Assembly (NCBI RefSeq): GCF_021462225.1
Contig: NC_061800.1
Span: 2,800,501 to 2,864,500, forward strand
DNA: 64,000 bases
From: Girardinichthys multiradiatus
Taxonomy: Eukaryota > Chordata > Actinopteri > Cyprinodontiformes > Goodeidae
Direction: 5' to 3'
A program made the position numbers and the translations under genes. Shown here piece after piece: positions 44,271 through 53,014 of the stretch; the stretch's first letter is position 1; every line of letters starts with the position of its first letter. The notes below the pieces were generated by a model. That model searched no databases. It saw only the letters and a list, made by a program, of their open reading frames with translations, and was not told the origin of the DNA.

Positions 44271-44465
44271 ATGAGTGGTTCTACACACACCGACGGTCAA
44301 GAAGGTTCAGGAATTATGGTTTTATCCAAAAGACCCAGAACAAGACCCCCTGGTGATCGTTTAAGGACGGTTAAAAAACAACGACAAACACGAAAAAGGA
44401 GATCAGTCGCAGCTGACAAACGAAGAGGAAGGAAGTCATCTGCAAGTTTTGATATATTTAAATAA
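44271..44465 (+). CDS. Small basic virion-core-like protein
   Basis: A frame of 64 codons from ATG 44271 (or 67 from 44262) encodes a very basic protein with KRPRTRPPGDR and KKQRQTRKRR. It ends SSASFDIFK. A small Arg/Lys-rich protein between minor and major capsid genes resembles adenovirus-like core proteins by position and charge, but no domain match is claimed. Its stop TAA (44463-44465) overlaps the next start codon as TAATG. It could also be the remaining C-terminus of a longer protein. Confidence 0.55.
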   Translation: MSGSTHTDGQEGSGIMVLSKRPRTRPPGDRLRTVKKQRQTRKRRSVAADKRRGRKSSASFDIFK

Positions 44466-45842
44466 TGGCTCTTTTACATAACAAATCATCAGAGTGCACG
44501 CTGGCAGAATTGGACTGATTTTCTGCCCCGATGACGCAGCTATCGATCGAAGATAAAATTTACACCGAGATCCAGCCTTTATCAGCAATCACTGATGGAG
44601 GCCCGATCGAGTTTTTCATTCCGGGAGACGGAGAAAAGTATCTGGATCTCCACGATACGCTGTTGCATCTCAGAGTGAAAATTACTAACGAGAATCAGAA
44701 TCAGAATCAGAATCAGAAAAGCTTTATTGCCAAGTATGTTTTTGGACATACAAGGAATTTGTTTTGGAACAAACCTGCCAGATGATGCACCTGTAGGGCT
44801 CATCAACTACCCGTTAAACACCATCTTCAGTCAGTGTGACGTCACTCTCGGAGATCGAATGATTTCACTATCCAGCGCTACACATCCATATAGAGCCATG
44901 ATTGAGACATTGTTAAACTTTTCTGAGGATTCTTTAAAAACCCAGTTTAGCTCTGGTCTTTTTTATAAAGACACTGCAGGTGCTCTGAACTCTATTGTTA
45001 CAACTAACGGCCCTAACCAAGGTCTTAACAGCAGAGCAGGCTTTTCGGCAAATTCCAGGGAGGTACATCTCCTAGGCCCCCTGCATGCAGACATATTTTT
45101 CTGTGAGAGACTTCTTTTAAACTCTGTTGACCTCAAAATTAAACTTACAAGAGCCAACGATGCCTTTTGTCTCATGGCAGCAAGAGACTCCACTTACAAA
45201 CTCAGGATATTAGGAGCATCTCTTTTTATCAAAAACGTTACTGTCTCTCCAGCTGTACGACTGGGGCACGCTTCAGCTTTAATGAAGGCAAATGCTCTGT
45301 ATCCACTTTCACTTGTGCATGTAAAAACATATTCCATCCCTGAAAATTCAAGGGTATGCAACCAAGAGAATCTTTTCTTAGGCGTCTTTCCCAAGTATGT
45401 GGTGATTGCGTTACTGGATCATGACGCTTTTACAGGAACACGCAATCTCAGTCCGTTTGACTTTAATCATTTTGATATGGAATATTTAGCTTTGTGTAAG
45501 GATGGCAGACAAATTCCTGCTAAAGCCTTCCAGCCCAATTTTAACCAAGGTCATTCAGTGAGAGAGTATTACAACTTGTTTACGGCTACAGGACGACATC
45601 TAAAAGATCTTCCACTGAGTATAACACGTCAGGAATTTAATCAAGGATACTCTCTATTCACATTTAATCTTAACCCGGGCGAGGACACAGATGCTCTATC
45701 TCCAGTTTCCAGTGGAAATTTAAGATTGGAAATGCGCTTCAGAAACCCGTTGCCTCATACCACCACACTGATCATCTACGCTTGTTATGACTCTATTTTA
45801 GAGATTGATTCAAAGAGGCGTGTGCTGGTGGATTATTATTAA
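44465..45842 (+). pseudogene. Maverick major capsid (hexon-like) protein, interrupted
   Basis: This is the double-jelly-roll major capsid protein. The start ATG overlaps the previous stop. An in-frame TGA at 44516-44518 ends the first 17 codons. The frame reopens at ATG 44531 with YTEIQPLSAITDGGPIEFF, then is broken by a short interspersed repeat at about 44691-44767 that shifts the frame. It continues unbroken to 45842 with APVGLINYPLNTIFSQ, THPYRAMIETLLNFSED and the end RVLVDYY. These are strong family motifs of Maverick capsid proteins. The length without the insert (about 430-435 codons) is normal. Confidence 0.93.
44691..44767 (+). mobile_element. Short interspersed repeat inside capsid gene
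   Basis: Four to five AATCAG units are followed by AAAAGCTTTATTGCCAAGTATG and ACATACAAGGAATTTG, a phrase I recognise from an abundant teleost repeat. It interrupts the capsid coding sequence and changes the frame. It must have arrived after the element stopped being needed as a virus gene. Confidence 0.75.
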
Positions 45843-45880
45843 TCTAATCAGACATTAATAATCATGAAATTGAGAGGCTG

Positions 45881-46297
45881 ATGCGTCATCTGCTGGGAGA
45901 TTTGTTTTGTGGTGTATGGCCGTGCGACCAGCTGCCGCTGCTAGCTGACAAATTCCCAGGGCCGGCCTACTTTATTGTGAACACACATCCTTCACACATG
46001 CCGGGAGAACACTGGCTAGCTCTGACATTGGATGAGAATGGTCAATCCAGCTTTTTTGACTCTTATGGATTCTCTCCGGATTTCGAGTTCTACCCGTCAA
46101 GCATCGTAACATTTTTAGAAGACAGATCCTCAAAAATATTGTATCATAATAATCAGCTTCAAAACACTCTGTCCACTGTGTGCGGTCACCATTGCATTTT
46201 TTATCTATGTCATAGAGCGTGCGGATTATCAATGCAGCAAGTGTTGTCGAAATACACCGGAGATGTGATTAAGAATGATTTAATGGTATCTAACTAA
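45881..46297 (+). CDS. Maverick adenain-type cysteine protease
   Basis: Intact frame of 138 codons. Motifs of the adenovirus/Ulp1-like cysteine protease clan are in order: GEHWLAL with catalytic His, FFDSYG with catalytic Asp, then LQNTLSTVCGHHCIFYL with the oxyanion Gln and nucleophile Cys (VCGHHC). The protease cleaves capsid precursors during virion maturation. No upstream in-frame ATG exists before the stop at 45845-45847, so 45881 is the first possible start even though the family homology (EIERL) begins a few codons earlier. It follows the major capsid gene by 38 bases. Confidence 0.92.
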   Translation: MRHLLGDLFCGVWPCDQLPLLADKFPGPAYFIVNTHPSHMPGEHWLALTLDENGQSSFFDSYGFSPDFEFYPSSIVTFLEDRSSKILYHNNQLQNTLSTVCGHHCIFYLCHRACGLSMQQVLSKYTGDVIKNDLMVSN

Positions 46298-46328
46298 GTC
46301 CAACTCTCACTTCTTTCGGATAATTTCT

Positions 46329-46709
46329 TCAAAATGTACGGTTGTGTTTAGGAAGGCTTTTCAGTACTTCCGTAAGAACCTGATCCTTAGGGGCCTCGTC
46401 CTGCCCTGGGCCTTGTTTTTCTTGGGACCGCTCATGTACAGGAACCTCTGTGTCACGCTGCACCGTTAAACTGACCCGCTGTTTTTCTTCTTTGACACCT
46501 TGCTTAAGTAAAGTCAGATACCTCTGGAGAAGAGCATCGTATCTCTTGATTTTTTCATTAGAAGTCAAACCCAGCTCGTTTAATATCGCTCTCATTTCAG
46601 CATCCAAATTCTCCTCCGCCGTCTGTCTGATGGACGTGTCTGACTGGGTCAGACGCTTGAATTGATGAGGTGAAATGAGAAACATCTTCTGCGATGTTCT
46701 GAGAGACAT
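46329..46709 (-). CDS. Maverick conserved protein of unknown role, probably truncated
   Basis: A 126-codon frame starting MSLRTSQKMFLISPHQF on the minus strand, facing the protease tail to tail with 31 bases between. It is helical and charged (NLDAEMRAILNEL, YDALLQRYLTLL). It resembles a protein that sits next to the protease in fish Mavericks; in those I expect a longer C-terminal part, whereas here it ends soon after EVLKSLPKHN. That comparison is from memory and is tentative. Its ATG overlaps the stop of the small hydrophobic peptide gene as TAATG. Confidence 0.6.
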   Translation of the reverse strand: MSLRTSQKMFLISPHQFKRLTQSDTSIRQTAEENLDAEMRAILNELGLTSNEKIKRYDALLQRYLTLLKQGVKEEKQRVSLTVQRDTEVPVHERSQEKQGPGQDEAPKDQVLTEVLKSLPKHNRTF

Positions 46710-46807
46710 TATCTCCTGATGATTCCACCCACTAGACCACCGATCAAGGGTGCAAGAGCCGTTAAGATGGGGAGAATAAAACCACCTTGTTGCTTTTTGA
46801 GAGCCAA
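46709..46807 (-). CDS. Small Gly-rich hydrophobic peptide, possible membrane-active virion protein
   Basis: In a frame different from the overlapping gene, the minus strand reads KKQQGGFILPILTALAPL and IGGLVGGIIRR up to TAA (46711-46709). A basic head, a QxGGF motif and a Gly/Leu/Ile-rich stretch ending in Arg-Arg resemble small adenovirus pX/pVI-like virion peptides of Mavericks. No ATG precedes it after the upstream stop, so it would need a non-ATG start (for example TTG at 46807), a frameshift from the overlapping protein, or it has lost its start. Confidence 0.5.
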   Translation of the reverse strand: MALKKQQGGFILPILTALAPLIGGLVGGIIRR

Positions 46808-47301
46808 CTGTTTAGTTTTTCAATGATAATACGCATGATGTCTGTATAGAATGCGGCTAAATCTGGAACGTTACTTGGACAGGGCGGCGGTATGGTAAAA
46901 GGTCTCCTTATTTCATGGTTATTAAAATGTTCACGTTCAACCACGGCTGGACGGTTTCGTCCTATTTGATCAGAACTAACTGCTACGTCCGTATTGAAAT
47001 GACCCCCGTGCTGATCTGCGGTGTGTGACGTAGAAGGATTCTGATGAGTGTCAGGTTGATCATTTTGCTCAATGCTGAGTGGATACAGTGCTCTATTTAA
47101 ATCTTCAAGAGCCTGATTGATTACGTTTAAAAAGTCACCGTGCTGATCTTCATTTATTACATTTTCACTGTTAGCAGGAGATGCATTTAAAATGATGTTA
47201 TCTGCTACTTCTGCATTAACGGGAATTTCGTTAAGTTCATTAACTAAATTTCTTATTTCATCCAGGGCAAGTCTGATTCGGTTATCCATTTCTATGAACA
47301 T
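46762..47301 (-). CDS. Maverick unknown protein, 179 codons
   Basis: An intact frame starting MFIEMDNRIRLAL, with the second Met at codon 5. The N-terminus is helical (IRNLVNELNEIP) and the middle is Asn, Asp and His rich and likely disordered. The C-terminal helix (AAFYTDIMRIIIEKLNSWL) enters the overlap with the small hydrophobic peptide frame. The final residues VVLFSPS come from the same bases that encode GGFILPI in the other frame, so a one-base shift near 46790 would fuse the two. Family not recognised. Confidence 0.5.
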   Translation of the reverse strand: MFIEMDNRIRLALDEIRNLVNELNEIPVNAEVADNIILNASPANSENVINEDQHGDFLNVINQALEDLNRALYPLSIEQNDQPDTHQNPSTSHTADQHGGHFNTDVAVSSDQIGRNRPAVVEREHFNNHEIRRPFTIPPPCPSNVPDLAAFYTDIMRIIIEKLNSWLSKSNKVVLFSPS

Positions 47302-47368
47302 AAGAAAAAATAAAATAAAATAAAACTAACCTACAGAAAAAAAAAACTAAAGAAACACAGTGATCAGT

Positions 47369-48020
47369 TCAGTTTAAAATCACCTTGATGTCACCAAAAT
47401 GCTTCTTTAACAGAATCTGACATGCTGCCAGAAATGTTAACGATGAGGCCTTATTACGAAGGCTGTAGAGACTGTCTTCCTGCGTTGTCCGTTTCTGTAG
47501 CCAATCTGTTCTACCATCAACGTTACCTCTGTAAGGAGAATGAACAAAAACATAAATAAATAAAAATATGTATATATATATTGAAATAATCACATTAAAG
47601 CTGAAAAAAAAAAAGGAATTCAAATTAATTCAGTATGTATGTATGAATTAAAACGTACCGTTCATTAATCCACTCACTAGCGTTGCTCTGCTTTGTAGCG
47701 CAGAGAGTCGCTGTCTTTTGGCCGGGGTAAATATTCTGTAAAAAACAGAAGACAATAAAAGTTATCTTACGCTGCGCAGCACAGCGTTCATAAATAAAAC
47801 GAAAATAGTTTTTAAAATACACAAGCTTTTTTTTAAATCTTACTCCGATTCTTTGCGGTAAAACCTCCAGATTTCGCTTCTTGTTGAACTGAAACGGTGC
47901 CTCTCTGCTGAAAGCTGTCTTCATCTTTAAAAGCGACCTTCTGGTGGGCGGATTCAATGTGGCATCTTTGGATGTATCTGTAAACAGGTTTATATGACAT
48001 TTTATTGAACTATGCTTAAA

Positions 48021-48079
<59 letters not shown>

Positions 48080-48478
48080 TATTTATTTTATTTCCTTACC
48101 TTGCTGCTGCTCGACAGCTGTGTCTTCCACAGAGCTCTCAGTCGAATCTGTAAACAGTTTTATCTGAGGTTTAAAATACATTCACTCTCAAAGAAAAATA
48201 GTTAGTTCTTAGGACTTACTTTCTGGTGGTGCTGGTAACTTATCCGGTGTGTCTTCAGGGGAAATGATGATAATTGACGGAGGAGTATTCAAAGAATCAG
48301 TTTTAATTTCTGTGTTAGAAGAAAGTTCAGATGTTGTTGGGGTTTTTTCTTGTTTGGAAATAATTCGCCTTCTCAATTTTGACTGTCGATTCCAGCCGCT
48401 GAACCCTCCAACTTGATCATTTGGGTTTACCTCTCTCATCAAATCTATAAATTCAAACATTGTCAAGGGTTAACTATA

Positions 48479-48539
<61 letters not shown>

Positions 48540-48620
48540 CATTTAACATTTACTTACCATAATCTGATTGTGTCAAGATGAAATCATCAAGGTCATCAGC
48601 GGTGGGTTCTATGACAAAGA

Positions 48621-48687
<67 letters not shown>

Positions 48688-48853
48688 AATATATATATAA
48701 ACAAAATTAAAGAACATTCACATGCATTTAATGATTTCTTAAAGATGAATACTTACTTACTTACTTACTTTTAAAGATGTCATTGTACTTTTGTGAATTA
48801 TTATCAGAAGTAGATTCCACAATTTCCGGGTTTCCTGAAATATTTACCGACAT
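47369..48853 (-). CDS. Spliced seven-exon Maverick gene, unknown function
   Basis: On the minus strand seven exons join in phase: 48853-48769, 48608-48558, 48444-48220, 48147-48100, 47977-47844, 47735-47659 and 47528-47369. All six introns begin GT and end AG, with good donors (GTAAGT, GTAAGTAAA, GTAAGTC, GTAAGG, GTAAGA, GTACG). The exons total 780 bases, exactly 260 codons including TGA, with no internal stop. The protein starts MSVNISGNPEIVES. It has an acidic N-terminal part (TADDLDDFILTQSDY), a basic patch in exon 3 (SKLRRR), a Pro/Ser-rich segment, and a helical C-terminus (LTFLAACQILLKKHFGDI). No domain was recognised. Basic and acidic regions suggest a nuclear or DNA-associated role, but that is a guess. 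Three introns contain long (AT)n repeats. Confidence 0.7.
48023..48076. repeat. (AT)n microsatellite in intron 4 of spliced gene
   Basis: A run of about 27 AT units between exons 4 and 5 of the minus-strand spliced gene. Confidence 0.95.
48481..48534. repeat. (AT)n microsatellite in intron 2 of spliced gene
   Basis: A run of about 27 AT units between exons 2 and 3 of the minus-strand spliced gene. Confidence 0.95.
48627..48690. repeat. (AT)n microsatellite in intron 1 of spliced gene
   Basis: A run of about 28 AT units plus a short second run, between exons 1 and 2. A plus-strand open frame of repeated Ile-Tyr over it is an artefact. Confidence 0.95.
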
Positions 48854-48859
48854 TTTTTC

Positions 48860-48999
48860 TTGTCAGTACTGGTATTTTCAATGTAACAAGTGTTATGGTT
48901 CAAAGACATTCAGCATTTGAAGACCCTGACACTGAGGTTAGCCAATGAAACAGAGCCCCCGGACAACATTTACTCACAGTATTTATACCAGAACATGAC
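48860..48999. other. Upstream region of spliced Maverick gene
   Basis: This lies directly before the ATG of the spliced gene (minus strand). It should carry its promoter, but no convincing TATA box was found. Confidence 0.3.
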
Positions 49000-49604
49000 A
49001 GTGTTATCTCAACTGCAAAGACTCTATGTTTTAAGACCAAAACCCTTCTTGAGTTCAAAGGTGATATGGTTATCTAAGGAACAGACCTAACTGCCCTTCC
49101 TGACATTGCCCCTAACAGTTGGATATCGAATAACTGTAACCCCCCTGAATAACCTTTTACTCTAAGATGAAAAAGTAAATGTTTTAGAAAAGCTACAGGT
49201 AACTAAAATTATCATTCCTTTTTCCTAAAATGGAGTCTCTCATGATTCAAAAACAAACACATCATTGCTAGAGTCAATTTATAACTTGGAAACAGTATAC
49301 TGAAGCAGTGTTATCTCAACTCTATGTTTTAAGACCAAAGCCCTTCTTGAGTTCAAAGGTGATATGGTTATCTAAGGAACAGACCTAACTGCCCTTCCTG
49401 ACATCGCCCCTAACAGTTGGATATAGAATAACTGTAACCCCCCTGAATAACCTTTTTCTCTAAGATGAAAAAGTAAATGTTTTAGAAAAGCTTCAGGTAA
49501 CTAAAATTATCATTCCTTTTTTCCTAAAATGGAGTCTCTCATGATTCAAAAACAAACACATCATTGCTAGAGTCAATTTATAACTTGGAAACAGTATACT
49601 GAAG
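49000..49604. repeat. Direct tandem duplication of about 300 bp in Maverick
   Basis: Positions 49000-49306 and 49307-49604 are nearly identical non-coding copies. The second copy lacks 9 bases near its start, and there are a few single changes such as GACATTGCCC against GACATCGCCC. It contains no gene and lies between the spliced gene and the right terminal repeat. Confidence 0.9.
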
Positions 49605-49619
49605 TTCTTTTTTTTTTTC

Positions 49620-49966
49620 TGTTAATCTCATATTCGTCTTACCTCTTTCAGCTGCTTTTCCAGTATGTTGACGCAGAAGCTGAAGGTTTTTCTCGTTCCA
49701 TCGATGTAGTGAAGCACAATCTTTTATTTACTTTTTAGGTCTTTTCTAGTTTGAACTGATTTAGACTGGCTCATATATTCAACAAAATAGGTCCTGCTGT
49801 AAAAGCAAAATGAACTTACAATTTCTGTCAGGTTACACAATTCATTTTATTAGGATTTCATGTGATAGGTCAACATTAAGTTGATTATACCTTTAAAATA
49901 TAAAAGGATGCATGTCTTTTTTGTTTTTAGATGTATTAACACCTGAAAAAAACATACAGATTATTA
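49620..49966. other. Right non-coding arm of Maverick with Tc1-like scrap
   Basis: Sequence near 49840-49880 (TTTTATTAGGATTTCATGTG, GATAGGTCAACATT) resembles the reverse strand of a Tc1 3' end. The rest is unassigned. Confidence 0.4.
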
Positions 49967-50080
49967 ATAACACCCTTAAACACACCCCTGTGTGTTTTAA
50001 TTGGCTCATTTAAGGCCTTCCCCGTAACACCCTTAAACACACCCCTGTGTTTTAATTGACTCATTTAAGGTATCGCCCCT
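49967..50080. repeat. Roughly 58-bp duplication at inner edge of right repeat
   Basis: TAACACCCTTAAACACACCC followed by CTGTGT-TTTAATTG-CTCATTTAAGG occurs twice in direct orientation (starting near 49967 and 50026). The left terminal repeat has only one copy of this inner end, so the duplication is specific to the right arm. Confidence 0.85.
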
Positions 50081-50255
50081 AATGACGACAAGCAATCAGC
50101 ATCCACGGTTACGCCCCCTTGGACACACCACCCGCTTGACCACGTGACCTCCTGCCCACATGGCACCCACATGGCGCCAACCGGAAATCCCACCCTCACC
50201 GGAAGTCCCACCTACCTGTCAAAACGTTTGATGAAAGGGTGTACTTAAATTCTCT
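50045..50255 (-). repeat. Right terminal inverted repeat of Maverick
   Basis: The reverse complement of the left repeat (39904-40114), 211 bp, ending ...AAATTCTCT at 50255. It includes conserved GGTCACGTGGTCAAGC-type and CGGAAGTCCCACC-type blocks. Confidence 0.95.
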
Positions 50256-50261
50256 CCTGTT
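50256..50261 (+). repeat. Target-site duplication CCTGTT, right
   Basis: Identical to 39898-39903 and directly outside the right terminal repeat. Confidence 0.9.
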
Positions 50262-51229
50262 GACAGCCTCTTTGACCATTATCTATCTTATTAAAGTTTT
50301 TTAAAGTCACATTGGTTCTGTATGTTGTTTAATAATTGGTGACTGTATTCATTTTGCTATGTTATTTAAATCATGCTGTGAAATGTTTTTGGTGACGATT
50401 AGCACCTGCTAATTGCAAAAAGTGAGACCAATTCATTCATTCATGGGAGTCCGAAAATCTGCATTAACACCAGTAGAAGTCACAACAATCTTTATTTTAA
50501 AGTTGGTAGATGGATCTGAAATGTTATTAAAAATTCTTAAGTTAGCAACCATGCCATTAAGGCTGGTTAACACATACCAAGGCTAGCATTAGAAGCACTG
50601 TTTAAGTTTCTGTTTAATGTCTGAGTTTTGTCCAGTTATGAATTATTGTGAGATTTTGTATACTAAATACCTAAATCAATATGTTTTGTATTCAAATGAA
50701 CAATCTCTACTTGATTTAGCATCTACTTGACAGCATAAACACATAATTTATCATATCATGCAATGAATCATTTAAATAAACAGACAGTTTGAGGTTTAAA
50801 ACCTACTAAATAAAAAAGTATTTTACTCAAGAAAAAAGGCTTTACTATCTGACTAAACTGATTCACATATAACAATGTACATATCAAGAATCACAAATTT
50901 GTTTTGTGTGATTACAACTGATTTATACTTATTACAAAAATGTATATTAATGCCATTATTAGTGGTCTTAGGTGCCCCCTTTGGTAATACAGGCCCTAAG
51001 CAGCTGCTAGCAATCTGAACTCAACAATGCTTTTGTTCATGCAGGTGGTTTCCCTCATACTGTTTACCTTTGCTTAAGAAATGATTTTCTGAAAGTATAA
51101 TCGCCCATGACATAAGCAACAAAAAACAAAATTCCCTTTAAGACTCAATGGCATTACTGGCTTTGAAATATCAGATATTGCAGCAAAAGGATTATGTTAA
51201 TATAAATAAGTCAACTCCTAATTTTTTAA
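50262..51229. other. Intergenic, nothing identified
   Basis: AT-rich sequence right of the Maverick with no gene or named repeat recognised. Confidence 0.45.
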
Positions 51230-52983
51230 GTTTTCACATACATCGAAATACTGGGTGAGGAGGAGTAGCAACCATCTTTCAGTCCGATATATTTATTAGT
51301 CCCACACCAATTAATAGCTACAACTCAGGCACTACAACCACTTCTGTTGGTTGTCTTGTACTGTCCACCAGGCCATTATTCTCAATATTTAGATCAGTTA
51401 TCAGACTTCTTATCTGATTTACTGTTGAATATAGATAGGGTCATTATAGTGAAGAATTTTAACATTCATGTTGACACTGAAAGTGATAGCTAAATATAGC
51501 CTTTAATGCTCTCTTAGACTCAATTGGCTTTGCTCAAAACATTAAGGCTCACCTTTGTCTTCATTCTCTGGGCTTTGTGCTGACATATGGCATTGAGGTT
51601 AATTTAACCAAGTACTCCACACCTGAAAGAAAATTACATTATAGTAGATGATTATAGTAGATGACTTGAAAAATTGCAGACCTATATCCAATCTTCCATT
51701 CTTATCTAAAATTCTTGAGAAAATAGTTGCTAATCAAATGTGTGAGCATTTACACAGCAATGACCTGTTTGAAGAGTTTGAGTCAGGCTTCAGAGCTCAT
51801 TATAGCATTGAAACAGCTCTGCTGAAAGTCACTAATGATATTCTTAAGGCCTCAGATAATGGACTTGTGTTTGTACTGGTTCTGTTAGATCTCAGTACTG
51901 CATTTGATACAGTCGATCACAATATTCTCTTGGAAAGGCTGGAATATTCTAGGGATCAGGGGAACAGCACTAGGCTGGTTTAAATCTTATTTGTCTGACA
52001 GATTCCAGTTTATTCATGTAAATGATAAATCATCTTCAAACTCCAGGGTTAATTGTGGATTACCACAGGGTTCAGTACTTGGGGCCAATTCTCTTCACTA
52101 CATATATGTTTCCAATAGGTAAAATGATCAGGCAGCATGGGATAAATTTTCACTGTTATGCTGATGATACTCAGCTTTACTTATCCATAAATCCTGATGA
52201 GCCCAACCAGCTAGCTAGACTACAAGCATGTCTTGGCATTAAAACTTGGATGACTTTAAATTTTCTGCTTCTAAAGTCAGACAAGACAGAAGTTGTCGTC
52301 TTTGGAAAAGAAATTGCTTAGTCGATCAAATAATGTGGACGGCATTAAAGGGATCTCTGGTCATAAAGTTAAAAACCTTGGTGTTATTTTTGATCAGGAT
52401 ATGCCATTTAAATCCCATATTAAACAAGTTTCTTGGATTTCCTTCTTTCACATCCGGAACATTGCCAAAATTGGAAAAATCCAATCCAGGAGTGACGCTG
52501 AAAAACTAGTCCATGCATTTGTTACTTCAAGGCTGGACTATTGTATTTCTTCACTATCAGGATGTCCACAAAATGCAGTTAAAAGCCTTCAGCTGATCCA
52601 AAATGCTCCAGCAAGAGTTCTGATGAAAATTAGAAAGAGAGATCATATTTCTCCTATTTTAGCTTCTCTTCTTAGGCTCCCTGTTAAATCCAGAATACAA
52701 TTTAAAATTCTCCTTCTCACATATAAAGCCCTTAATGATCTAGCTCCATCATACATCAGAAATCTGATTGTTCCATATATTCCTAACAGAGCACTTCGTT
52801 CTCAGACTGTAGGTTTACTGGTAGTTCATAGAGTCTCTAGAAGTAGAATGGGAGGCAGATCCTTTAGTTATCAGGCTCCTCTCCTGTGGAACGAGCTCCC
52901 AGTTTTAGTCCGTGAGGCAGACACACTGTCTACTTTTAAGGCTAGGCTTAATACTTTCCTTTTTGAGAAAGCTTATAGTTAGA
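51230..52983 (+). mobile_element. L2-type LINE with endonuclease and reverse transcriptase remnants
   Basis: The left part (51230-51600) holds decayed AP-endonuclease sequence (phrases encoding PLFSIF, FNIHVDTES, DSIGFAQNIK). After a deletion the reverse transcriptase begins at 51648: NCRPISNLPFLSKILEKIV, FESGFRAHYSIETALLKV, then the YADDTQLYLS catalytic box at about 52155, and CGLPQGSVLG before it. The C-terminal domain runs to 52983 ending FLFEKAYS. Frameshifts occur near 51950, 52080 and 52310. It is 5'-truncated and inactive. Confidence 0.9.
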
Positions 52984-53014
52984 GTGGCTTAGGTTACCCT
53001 GAGGTACACTCACC

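Larger units (their letters stand above)
39904..50255. mobile_element. Maverick/Polinton (adintovirus-like) element, non-autonomous
   Basis: The 10,352-bp unit is bounded by 211-bp inverted repeats starting AGAGAATTTAAG and by a 6-bp target duplication. It encodes a retroviral-type integrase with chromodomain, an adenain-type protease, hexon-like and penton-like capsid proteins, a small basic protein and accessory genes on both strands. This is the gene set of Mavericks/Polintons and adintoviruses. The protein-primed DNA polymerase B and the FtsK/HerA-type packaging ATPase of complete 15-20-kb elements were not found, so this copy could move or replicate only with help. Several genes contain stops. 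Confidence 0.93.

Noticed and set aside
47625..48026. Single 133-codon minus-strand frame as an unspliced gene
   Set aside because: It runs through the introns on either side of exons 5 and 6. The spliced model uses consistent GT-AG borders and gives one longer continuous frame.
48568..48774. Open frame with repeated Ile-Tyr
   Set aside because: It is a translation of an (AT)n tract, opposite to the spliced Maverick gene.
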